From Selaginella moellendorffii (taxonomy: Eukaryota > Streptophyta > Lycopodiopsida > Selaginellales > Selaginellaceae): a stretch of DNA of 64,000 bases. Every line of letters begins with the position of its first letter. Position 1 is the stretch's first letter. Shown here piece after piece: positions 55,633-64,000 of the stretch. The position numbers and the translations under genes are program-made. Below the pieces are notes generated by a model, which was not told where the DNA came from, did not search any database, and saw nothing but the letters and a program-made list of their open reading frames with translations. The stretch is from NCBI RefSeq assembly GCF_000143415.4, contig NW_003314315.1:1177514-1241513 (forward strand), in the 5' to 3' direction.

Positions 55633-56682
55633 ATGGCGAGGAAGGCATTGGTGTGCTGCGAAGAGCTGGTAGCTTTGATCGTCACAAATCTGGGTCGGCG
55701 GGATCTGGCACGCTACTGCAGCGTCTCCAAGTTATGGAACCAATGCTGCCGCTGGCAGCTCGCCCACGGTCGCGGATTAGGGTTTCTCATCGCCCCTGCC
55801 GAAGGATCCAAGCTATGGATGTGCGATTCCAACTCTGGGGAGGAGCAGTGGGTGCCACTAGGTATCTCTGATTCAGCTGTGCTGGGAACTTGCGAGGGAT
55901 TGGTGCTTATAGAATCGGGTGGGGTGCTGGCGATTGGCGAGCCCAGCGTGAAGCGGTGGAAGCTCTTGTGGAGGCCGCGGATTGATGCAATATCGGCTTG
56001 GCTGGGTCGTGTGGAAGGCCAGCTTCTCATCCTCATCATCGACAAGTCCGGCGCCGTGCAAAAGTACGATTTCGCCAACGATTCTTGGATAGATGTTTGC
56101 CGCCCGTCGAGGAGGATCGCTCTAATGGAGGAATGCGTCTTAATCAGGGGCGGCTGCTACAGGCTCTTTCGAAAGCATCGCACGTTTGATGGCATTTACA
56201 AGTTGGATCTGAGGCGTGGAGTGTGGGACAAGATGCACCTGAGCCGTGAATCTGCCCGCAAATTCGAGTTCGGGACAGAAAAAAAGGTGGTGGAATGGCG
56301 AGGCAAGGCCCTCATGTACAGCCTTAAGGTGTTTGACCAGGAGGAAGAGCTACGAGAGGGCAGGGGATTCGATACTCCAAGACTGTATGAGCTACTGGTT
56401 GATGAGGGAAAGGTGGTGGAGCTTCCGACGCGGCTGGATGCAGCCAATATCCTGAGCCCTGAGTTGGCCGAGGTGGTGTCTGATGACTATGACCTCTTTT
56501 GGATAACTGGAGACAGAGATGTGTTCAAGTATTCGGTGGTGGACTCGTTCTTTAACAAGCTGGTACAGGGCTCTGATACTGCGCCAATCGATGCGGGAGC
56601 TTACTTCTATATTCCTGACGGTGGGGAAGCCTTGTCTCGCAACATTTTGTCACATTTGCCCGATGTACCACATGATTATTAG
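55633..56682 (+). CDS. F-box protein, paralogue 2
   Basis: 349 aa, intronless, ATG 55633 (MARKALVCCEELVALIV). Same organisation as its neighbours: F-box then GEEQW, AVQKYDFANDSW, YKLDLRRGVWDKM, WITGDRDVFKY, SHLPDVPHDY. Compared with paralogue 1 it lacks the LTHGHDYV insertion and several residues near the end. A longer frame opens at ATG 55504, but its extra 43 residues have no counterpart in paralogue 3. Confidence 0.85.
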   Translation: MARKALVCCEELVALIVTNLGRRDLARYCSVSKLWNQCCRWQLAHGRGLGFLIAPAEGSKLWMCDSNSGEEQWVPLGISDSAVLGTCEGLVLIESGGVLAIGEPSVKRWKLLWRPRIDAISAWLGRVEGQLLILIIDKSGAVQKYDFANDSWIDVCRPSRRIALMEECVLIRGGCYRLFRKHRTFDGIYKLDLRRGVWDKMHLSRESARKFEFGTEKKVVEWRGKALMYSLKVFDQEEELREGRGFDTPRLYELLVDEGKVVELPTRLDAANILSPELAEVVSDDYDLFWITGDRDVFKYSVVDSFFNKLVQGSDTAPIDAGAYFYIPDGGEALSRNILSHLPDVPHDY

Positions 56683-56737
56683 AGCTCCGCGCGAGTGGTC
56701 GTAATCACAACTCTGAGCTTCTCGATCTGGAGTTGCC

Positions 56738-57305
56738 GAGAAGGTGAAAACTAGGAGTGGTTCCTTATATAGAAGTACAGAAGACTGATTCTACATCACC
56801 TCCACCATCGCGTTCCAATCAATCTCCGGGAACCAATCCATTTGCTCCACGACTTGCAGGTTTCTCCGAAGCAGCCATGGCGGCCACCACCGGAGGTGAA
56901 GAAGAATAGGACAGCCTTGTCCTCTTCTCAGCCCGGAGCAAAGCTCTCGAAATCGATCTTTGTAGACGTGAGGCAGCCTGTTTGCAAACGATGGAGACGT
57001 TTGAAAACAATTTGGCGTGCGGGAATGTTATACTCAGATTAGTGATCATGGATCTTTGTGGCAGTAGCGCATCAGCGTGATGAAGGCGGATGCAATTTCA
57101 GTGCCTCCTTCATGCAGCGGCGTCCATCTCGCTCACGATATCATAGTCAAGCTTTTAGCCATCCTCGGTGGTGGAGCGCCCAGTGGCACAGTACTTGGAA
57201 TCAATGAAAACCTGGGGCATGCCCGTAAATCACTCCGTCCGGAACTCTTCCGGGTGATTGAAGACGCTGTCCGGCTCCTTTCGAGCTCGGTCTCTCCGTC
57301 GGTGA
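56738..57305 (-). pseudogene. CYP51 pseudogene fragment
   Basis: Collinear with the 3' half of the CYP51 gene at 59000-59912: the heme-loop region (GCAGCCATGGCGGCCACCA), GCAGTAGCGCATCAGC, CTCACGATATCATAGTCAAG. It then jumps to the GGTGGTGGAGCGCCCAGTGG block, so about 180 bp including intron 2 is deleted. Many indels. The flank from 56738 also matches the trailer at 58998, so the fragment arrived as part of an F-box plus CYP51 duplication. Confidence 0.85.
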
Positions 57306-57384
57306 GCAAGACCCTGATCAATCCATGGTCCCAGCTGGAAAGCTTATTGTCAGCGCAGCCGGCCACCGAGAGTGGCAAAGACAC

Positions 57385-57485
57385 CAACATCTATGTCGCG
57401 AACTCTCTGATCGGTATGTACGCAAAATGTGACAGGATGGCCGAAGCTCGCCGTGCTTTCGATAACCGTGAACTCTCTCATCCTA
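57385..57485 (+). pseudogene. Small PPR fragment
   Basis: Plus-strand NIYVANSLIGMYAKCDRMAEARRAF, one PPR motif. The equivalent piece upstream of paralogue 2 lies on the minus strand (54840-54900). Confidence 0.65.
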
Positions 57486-57844
57486 CGAGCGTGAATCTCC
57501 AAGTCTTTAAATCTAGCAGCGGACTTGAGATCGAAGATCACTGATGAGACCAGAGGATCTGATGAAAGAATGTGTGTTCCAGGCAGCACTGATGCTGCTT
57601 CTCTTGAAGTTTTCATGTGTGATCTGCCAAGAAAGAAGAAGAGCTTATTAACATCTTATAGAGAAAATATCCTACCTCGAAAATCTATGGTAGCCGCTTC
57701 CACATTTCTTGCAAATCGGAGAGTAGATCTTCTCACGCTCATGTTGTGTTTGAGCAATTTTAAACCTTCGAAAATCCATAGCGCATCCTTCGTAATCGCG
57801 AGATGGATTCAGTGCCCTATCGAGCAGGCACTAGTCGGCCTATA

Positions 57845-58912
57845 ATGGCGAGAAAGGCATGGGCGATGGTGGTGTGCTGCGAAGAGCTGGTAGCTCTGAT
57901 CGTCACAAATTTGGGTCGGCGGGATCTGGCACGGTGCTGCAGCGTCTCCAAGCTATGGAACCGATGCTGCCGCTGGCAGCTCGCCCATGGGCGCGGATTA
58001 GGGTTTCTCATCGCCGCGGCCAAAGGATCCAAACTATGGATGTGCGATTCCAACACTGGGGAGGAGCAGTGGGCGCCGCTAGGCATCGCTCATTCGGAGG
58101 TGGTGGGAACTTGCGAAGGATTGGTGCTTCTAGAATCGGGTGGGGTGCTGGCGATTGGCGAGCCCAGCGTCAAGCGATGGAAGCTCTTGTGGAGGCCGCG
58201 GATCGACACAAAATCGGCTTGGCTGGGTCATGTGCAAGGCCAGCTTCTCATCCTCATCATCGATAAGTCGGGCGCCGTCCAGAAGTACGATTGTGCCACA
58301 GATTCCTGGATAGATGTTTGCTGCGGGTCCAGGAGGATTTCCCTGATGGAGGCTGGTGTCTTAATCAGGGGCGGCTGCTATAGGCTCTTTCGAAGGCATC
58401 GCATGTTTGATGACATTTACAAGCTGGATCCGAGGCGTGGAGTGTGGGACAAGATGCACATGAGCCGTCAATCTACCCACAAATTCGAGTACCTCATGGT
58501 AAGCCAAAAGGTGGTGGAATGGCGAGGCAAGGCCCTCATGTATACTCTTAAGCTGTTTGACCGGGAGGAGGAGCTCCGAGAGGGCAGGGCATTTGACACT
58601 CCAAGACTGTATGAGCTACTGGCTGACGAGGGAAAGGTGGTGGAGCTTCCGACGCGGCTGGACGCAGCCATGCTGAACCCTTACCAGTACGAGCTGGTGT
58701 CTGATGACTATGACCTCTTTTGGATAACTCGAAAGAGAGACGTGGTCAAGTATTCGGTGGTGGATTCGTCTTTCGACAAGCTGGCACAGGGCTTTGATAC
58801 TGCGCCAAATTTGTTACTCGAGGCGGGAGCTTACTACTATATTCCTGACGGTGGGGAAGCTCTGTCTCGCAACATTTTGTCACATTTGCCCGATTTACCA
58901 CATGATTATTAG
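57845..58912 (+). CDS. F-box protein, paralogue 3
   Basis: 355 aa, intronless, ATG 57845 (MARKAWAMVVCCEELVALIV). Full F-box and the same propeller-like C-terminal region; GSRRISLMEAGVLIRGG and WITRKRDVVKYSV show it is the most diverged of the three. An in-frame ATG at 57803 would add 14 residues. Its stop is 157 bp from the stop of the convergent CYP51 gene. Confidence 0.85.
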   Translation: MARKAWAMVVCCEELVALIVTNLGRRDLARCCSVSKLWNRCCRWQLAHGRGLGFLIAAAKGSKLWMCDSNTGEEQWAPLGIAHSEVVGTCEGLVLLESGGVLAIGEPSVKRWKLLWRPRIDTKSAWLGHVQGQLLILIIDKSGAVQKYDCATDSWIDVCCGSRRISLMEAGVLIRGGCYRLFRRHRMFDDIYKLDPRRGVWDKMHMSRQSTHKFEYLMVSQKVVEWRGKALMYTLKLFDREEELREGRAFDTPRLYELLADEGKVVELPTRLDAAMLNPYQYELVSDDYDLFWITRKRDVVKYSVVDSSFDKLAQGFDTAPNLLLEAGAYYYIPDGGEALSRNILSHLPDLPHDY

Positions 58913-59069
58913 AGCTTTGCACGAGTGTTCGTAGTTTCCTCTCTAAAGCTCGAGCTTCTTGAGCATGAAATGTGTCCTCTTTTGTTTTGTAACGATAGAA
59001 AAAGTGAAAAACAAAGAACCAAGACTGGTTCCTTATATAAAAATACAAAAGGTTGATTCTTCAGAATGA

Positions 59070-60694
59070 TCAGGCAAGCAGCTTTCTCTTGTAGCGAACC
59101 ATCACCTTGCCTTTTGGTCCGACCACCATTGCGTTCCAATCAATCTCCGGGAACGGAGAAACCAGCTCCATCTCAAAGTTTCGGAGAAGAATGCTCCACA
59201 CCGTCTTTACCTGCATGTATCCAAAGGTTTCTCCGAGGCAGCCATGGCGACCGCCACCGAAGGAGGTGTAGGAGAATGGGACAGCCTTGTCCTCCTCCCG
59301 GCCGGGAGCAAAGCGCTCGGGATCGAAGCTGTCGGGATCCTTGAAGACGTGAGGCAGCCTGTTGGCAAACGCTGGAGACGTCGCAACAATGTGGCCCGCG
59401 GGAATGTTATACTCGACGCCGTCTCGAGTGGTGACCGAGAAATCTTTGTGGCAGTAGCGCATCAGCATGATGAGAGGCGGATGCAATCTCAGTGCCTCCT
59501 TCATGCAGCGGTGCAACACGTCCATCTCGCTCACGATATCATAGTCGAGCTTGTCCCCGATTTTAGCCATCACGTTTCTCTGTTCTTCGACGGCAGAGTC
59601 CCAGTAGTTTTTATAGCTGGAAGTGCAAAAGTGAGAAATCGGTCACGCAAGAAAGAGAACTTACGTAAGAAGATAAGCCCCAGTCCATGTCGAGGTGATG
59701 GAGCTCGTGTGCTGCCCGGCAAAGAGCGCTGCGATGAGCAAACCGGTGATCTCATCCTCGGTGGTGGAGCGCCCAGTGGCGCGGTACTTGGAATCGATGA
59801 AAACCTGGAGCATGTCCATTTCACTTCGCCCGGAAATCTTCCGGTTGCCGATGATCTTGGCGAAGACGCTGGCCAGTTCCTTCCGAGCTCGGTCTCTCCG
59901 TCGGTGAGCGGGGATCGGCAAGTATGGGAACAAGACGCTTATCGGCTGCATTCCATTGTCCAAGTCGTGGAAGAGATTGCTCACGTCCTCAAAGAGCTGG
60001 TTTCGGACCTCGCTCCCAAGCAAGCAACGGCTGGCCGTAAGGATGATGAGACGCTCCAGCTCTTCTTTGAGATCAACCTCTCCTTCGTCACCCCACTTGG
60101 AGAAGAAAAGCTGCAAGCAAGCAAGCAAAGTGGTTCTAGCTCAGCAAGAAAAAAGAATCTCTGTAGAAGAGAGAAAGAAAAGCGAGATTTTGATTTGCAT
60201 ACCTGAGCTTCTTCCACCATGTAGTCCACGTACGTCTTCAATCGGCTCACCTTGAGCGCCTCGGTGAAGAAGCGAAACTGTTCCATCCGGACAGAGTAAT
60301 CCACGTCGAAGACCACTCCGGGGCCGAAAGTGGGGACATTGAATTGGTAGACCTCCTTTTGGCTCAGCTCGGACTCCTGGGCCTTATAGAAATGGGAAGA
60401 AACGTCGGGACCGATCAAGAATGTGATCTTGCGCGTGACAATGTTGACGGTGAAGACGCTGCCCAGGCGCTGGTACTCCTGCCGCAGCATCACAATCGGC
60501 CCCTTGACGAACTTGAGAAGCCCTCCCACGATTGGGACAGAATCCACCACTGGAGGAAGGCGATTTCGGTTCCTGCTTCCGCCGCTGCTGCTCCTCCACC
60601 ATGATAACAGCCACAGGCAGCAAGTAGTTCCCACTAGCAGCAGCAGCGCGGCCGCCACGGTCGATCGATCCGCCTCCATGGCCTTTACCTCCAT
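59070..60694 (-). CDS. CYP51: Sterol 14-alpha-demethylase, cytochrome P450 CYP51
   Basis: Oxidative removal of the sterol C14 methyl group, with obtusifoliol the usual plant substrate, in the endoplasmic reticulum. Exons 60694-60203, 60110-59665, 59616-59070; 494 aa. N-terminal membrane anchor (AALLLLVGTTCCLWLLSWW), PPVVDSVPIVGG hinge, the CYP51-typical B'/C region (YQFNVPTFGPGVVFDVDY), I-helix LIAALFAGQHTSS, K-helix EALRLHPP, PERF, and the heme loop FGGGRHGCLG with its Cys. A second in-frame ATG (MEADRST) lies five codons in. A 320-codon open frame on the other strand (59244-60206) is a shadow. A broken copy lies at 56738-57305. Confidence 0.95.
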
Positions 60695-60929
60695 CTCTAG
60701 ATCTTGCCCTAAATCCGAGATGAGAACGTTAACTCCGGACCGTCCAATTATCAGTGACGCCAGCCGTTGGATAAACTAAAATATCGCTGGCATCAAGTTT
60801 GTAATATAACGATTTCTATGGGTATCTCTTACAGGTAGCAAAACGGTGAGAGTGTTCATCCACACACGCAAAAGCGATGTTTCCAGATTATGCTTTTGAA
60901 ACTTTCCAACTTCCAGTCATATTGACTTG

Positions 60930-62786
60930 TCAAAGTTGCTGCCTGTATAAGCTGGCCAGCTGGACATAAGCCGACGAAGAAGATGCTCCAGCTGCCGCGA
61001 GAGATGCCGTGAGGGAATCGCCGTGGATTCCACAAGATCCCAGCAATGCCCCCCAGCCATCCGCTCTAGCACCAACTGGAATGCTTTCGATCAACTCCCT
61101 GGCCTCCGGCACTCCTCCCGATCGCCCTAGAACATCCAGCATACTCACGAAGAGCTCTGGGCTCGCGGTGATGCCATAGTCGCGATCGATAGATGCGAAG
61201 CAGCTGCGCGCCTGATCGATCATCCCTGCGTGGCTGCACGCCAGGAAATTGATGCCCAGAGCGACGAGATCGGGCTGGAATCCCTCTTGCCCCATTCTCT
61301 GGAACAAGTTCACGGCTTCTCCGTGCTGACCACCAGAGGCAAGAGCAGCCATCATGGCCGTCCACGTGTACGTATTCCAGTTCTCCCGGGCTGCGATCGT
61401 GCGGCCGGCGAAGACGCTCCAGGCGTCGGCCACGTGTCCACATCTGCCGTACAGTGTGATGAGCGCCGTGGCCAGTTTGACGGGCGAGTGGACCGCCACG
61501 GAAATGGCCACTGCGTGCTCGTGAATGGTACGGCCTTCGTCCAGGGCTAGCAGGCGAGCACAGGCGTCGAGAGCTATGAGAAGAGAGATGGAATTGGGCG
61601 AGATACCCTCCAAATCCATTTGCTTGAAAAGATCAAGGGCTCTTCTTTCTTTGCGATTGCTCAAAAACGCTGCCATCAGCGCGTTCCAAGACACCACATT
61701 GTTGATGCCGCGGTCGTGGTCGCCATCAAAGAACAAGAGCTCTGCAGTTTCTAGGCTGCCACATTCGCCACATTTGGCAATCAGCGCGTTCCGGAGCTTG
61801 AATCCCCTCTTCTGGAGGCCTTGGTTATCATCCAGTGCAGTGTGGCGGAGCTGATCGAAGCTAGAGCAAGCTTCTGTAACACTGATCAGCGTGATCTCGT
61901 CCGGTGGAATCCCTGCGAGATCCATGCTAGCAAACAGCCTCACCGCCTCGGATTTGAGCTGTGATTGGCGGCTAAACGCCGAGATGATGGAATTCCAGGT
62001 CCCAATTGTGGCAATCCCTGTAGCGCAGCAGCGATAAAAAATCCTCCTCGCCTCGGACAAGCACCCACATTTGCTGTACATGGCGATGAGCGCATTGTCA
62101 ATGTGGCCGTCTCTTCGATTGATGGTGGCGTTGTCAAGCAGCCTGTGAATCGCTCGCCCTTTCGCTAAATTCCCTTCATCTCCACAAGCGCCAAGAACAC
62201 TCACGAACGCGATCCCATCAGCCTTGATTCCTTCCAAGCATGCAATTTGAAAGACCAGCAATGCCTCCCTTGGCTCGTTACACTGGCCGTGGGCTGTGAT
62301 CATGGCCGTCCATGTCACGAGCCCTCGAGAAACGGACGGCATCGACTCGAACACATCCCTGGCGTTTCCCATGGCACCACATCTCGCAAACATGGTGATG
62401 GCCGCGTTAGATACCTTGAAAGATTCGCAACCAGATTCTTTGACCAACCTATAGGCTTGGACTCCCTGCGCCAAGCCTGCCAGCTTCCCACACGCATCCA
62501 GCGCGCATATCCACGTCACCTCCGTGGCACGAATGCCTTCCTGCCACATGGCACGGAGCAGAGTGAGGGCCTCCCTGGCATGCCCGTTCTGCGAGTATGC
62601 CGCCAGCATGGCGTTCCACGTCACCACATTCTTCGCGGGCATCCGGTCAAACATCTCTTTGGTCTCTTGCAAATGCCCATTGCGGGCATATGCCGCGAGC
62701 ATGATGTTCCACGAGAAGGAATTCCTCTCGTGGATAGCCTCAAACGCTGCATGGGCGTCCTCCACGCATCCACACTCCCCATACAT
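60930..62786 (-). CDS. PPR protein, PLS/E type, N-terminus uncertain
   Basis: 618 codons from the first ATG (MYGECGCVEDAHAAF), intronless. The same frame stays open upstream to about 62963, reading ELRGCGRRREIERGREIHAQ and then GNLLVQMYGE, a normal PPR N-terminus, yet it has no ATG there; translation may start inside the first repeat, at a non-AUG codon, or from an unseen upstream exon. Alternating S, P and L repeats follow (NVVTWNAMLAAYSQNGHARE, GLVTWTAMITAHGQ). The C-terminal E-like motif (IPVGARADGWGALLGSCGIHG) ends at YVQLASLYRQQL; no DYW domain. Organelle RNA-binding protein by family. Confidence 0.85.
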   Translation of the reverse strand: MYGECGCVEDAHAAFEAIHERNSFSWNIMLAAYARNGHLQETKEMFDRMPAKNVVTWNAMLAAYSQNGHAREALTLLRAMWQEGIRATEVTWICALDACGKLAGLAQGVQAYRLVKESGCESFKVSNAAITMFARCGAMGNARDVFESMPSVSRGLVTWTAMITAHGQCNEPREALLVFQIACLEGIKADGIAFVSVLGACGDEGNLAKGRAIHRLLDNATINRRDGHIDNALIAMYSKCGCLSEARRIFYRCCATGIATIGTWNSIISAFSRQSQLKSEAVRLFASMDLAGIPPDEITLISVTEACSSFDQLRHTALDDNQGLQKRGFKLRNALIAKCGECGSLETAELLFFDGDHDRGINNVVSWNALMAAFLSNRKERRALDLFKQMDLEGISPNSISLLIALDACARLLALDEGRTIHEHAVAISVAVHSPVKLATALITLYGRCGHVADAWSVFAGRTIAARENWNTYTWTAMMAALASGGQHGEAVNLFQRMGQEGFQPDLVALGINFLACSHAGMIDQARSCFASIDRDYGITASPELFVSMLDVLGRSGGVPEARELIESIPVGARADGWGALLGSCGIHGDSLTASLAAAGASSSSAYVQLASLYRQQL

Positions 62787-62963
62787 CTGGACGAGAAGAT
62801 TCCCTAGATACCTGTCGCCGCCATAGCCAGAGGTGTGGAGCTGGGCGTGGATCTCCCTGCCACGTTCGATCTCCCGCCGCCGCCCACATCCCCGCAGCTC
62901 GCTCGCAAACCAGTCCTGGACTGCCGCCAGTTCTATTACAGGAAGCTTGATGCTGAGCCACAG

Positions 62964-64000
62964 CTAACTAGAATGTGTAGATTTGAACTTTCAAGATTTC
63001 ATAATTCCAAATGGAACTGCAATGGAATTGCCCAATTGATGTGCGTACGGATCAGGTGGTGCGGGAGGCTCTTGCACGGATCTTATCGTCGAAAACCACG
63101 GCAATGTTCAACGCACTGGTGACTATGTGAAGCAAGTGTGGCGACCTCGTACGGGCGCCATGGTAGAAGCGTATGCTCAGTTTGGGCATATGCCCAGTGC
63201 TTTGGAAGCTCTTGAGGGAAATTGGAGCTTCTCCGACCACTGTGACTTTCACAAGTTCTCTAGTGGGTTATAGCTGGAAAGGATTCTTTGAAGGATCATG
63301 CCCCCTCTCTTACGTGGTCTACCTAAAATGTTTTATGATTAACTCTAAATTAGGAACGTTAAATATTATTAACAGATATATTAATGACTATAATTTTATA
63401 ATTAGCCAGTGACTGAACGGCTATAATTTATAAGTATATAACTTACATTTGGGTTTATGTTTTTCCTCTTTGTGTTTCTTATCTTATTCATTTTCTTTAG
63501 TATTATGGTTAGATTGGAATATAAAAATCATACTTAAGACAATATTCTTTCCTTTTCCTAATCTTATTGAGAGAACAAATAATAAAGTAAATTCTTTTAC
63601 TTTTTGTATTATGATTTGTCTTCTTCTAGAAGAGAGAGAATGTGAAAGATGTCATTGACCAATGAGATCTCAATCTGATAATCAAAGTTGTAAAGAAGGT
63701 TTGAAGTGGAATTGTAAAAATTGCAATACCACAAGATTTTTTAAAACTAATATTTTTTGTGTAAATAATAATCTCACATTTGCTCAAATGTTTAAAGTGA
63801 TGTATTGTTAGTGCATTAAAATGCCATAAGTTAAAACTTAGATTGAGTGTAATATTAAAAAATAGCACATGACAACTTTTGTCATGATAATTTTGAGGTA
63901 ATTTAAGTATAACTTTGATATAATCGATTAAAATGGTAGAAGTTAATTTCCTTAGACTTTTATTATGATAAGAAAGAAGTTTAAAATATCCCTCGAGGGA
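62964..64000. other. AT-rich window end
   Basis: A short plus-strand PPR-like scrap at 63155-63215 (MVEAYAQFGHMPSALEAL) is visible. From 63330 the sequence is AT-rich with no recognised gene. Confidence 0.4.

Noticed and set aside
59244-60206. 320-codon plus-strand ORF
   Set aside because: It is antisense to all three CYP51 exons and crosses both introns; composition is that of a shadow frame.

Overview
The window looks like nuclear DNA of a lycophyte, most likely Selaginella moellendorffii or a close relative. Reasons seen in the sequence: genes with many very short introns (mostly 45-65 nt), plant-type TTTAGGG telomere-like runs, intronless PLS-type PPR genes and PPR pseudogenes, plant-specific gene types (ELM1, type-I pectin methylesterases, CYP51G-like, plant SRT1 with its C-terminal extension) and plant LTR retrotransposons. 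The species name is inference; no database was available.

Layout. 1-3.2 kb: repeat-rich DNA with a ~0.9-kb tandem duplication and three interstitial telomere-like runs. 3.3-8.9 kb: a large 11-exon gene (1643 aa predicted) joining a ParB-like segment to a C-terminal HAD phosphatase domain of the plant DLNG type. Its 3' part is tandemly duplicated (unit 7236-9369), and the second copy carries a 596-bp TRIM retrotransposon. A 22-bp palindrome of fixed geometry (8-bp arm, 6-bp centre, 8-bp arm) occurs about 16 times in the first 12 kb only, many copies just upstream of intron 3' splice sites and some inside exons. 12-28 kb: a transposon graveyard (a Ty3/gypsy remnant split by a solo LTR, a hAT element inserted in a PPR frame, a second solo LTR of the same family, copia remnants) around one intact PPR gene and two enzyme pseudogenes.

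29-50 kb: a compact block of housekeeping genes. Cytosolic-type glycyl-tRNA synthetase (+) converges on a SIRT6/SRT1-type sirtuin (-), followed by ELM1-type mitochondrial fission factor (-), ABCF1-type ATPase (-), two tandem pectin methylesterases (-), a LAG1-type ceramide synthase (-) and, divergently, a SUV3-type mitochondrial RNA helicase (+). Exon models for these were built by hand. In every case the summed exon length is a multiple of three and splice phases agree, which is strong internal support.

50-64 kb: AT-rich triplicated sequence, a stray copy of the SUV3 3' end, three F-box paralogues (+) interleaved with PPR and CYP51 pseudogenes, the intact CYP51 gene (-), and a PPR gene (-) that lacks an obvious ATG for its first repeat. 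The F-box/CYP51 pair appears to have been segmentally duplicated.

The genes do not form one pathway. The most unusual biology is the 3.3-12 kb block: the palindrome family, the ParB-like/HAD fusion, and a TRIM long terminal repeat that supplies an in-frame ATG to a truncated gene copy.
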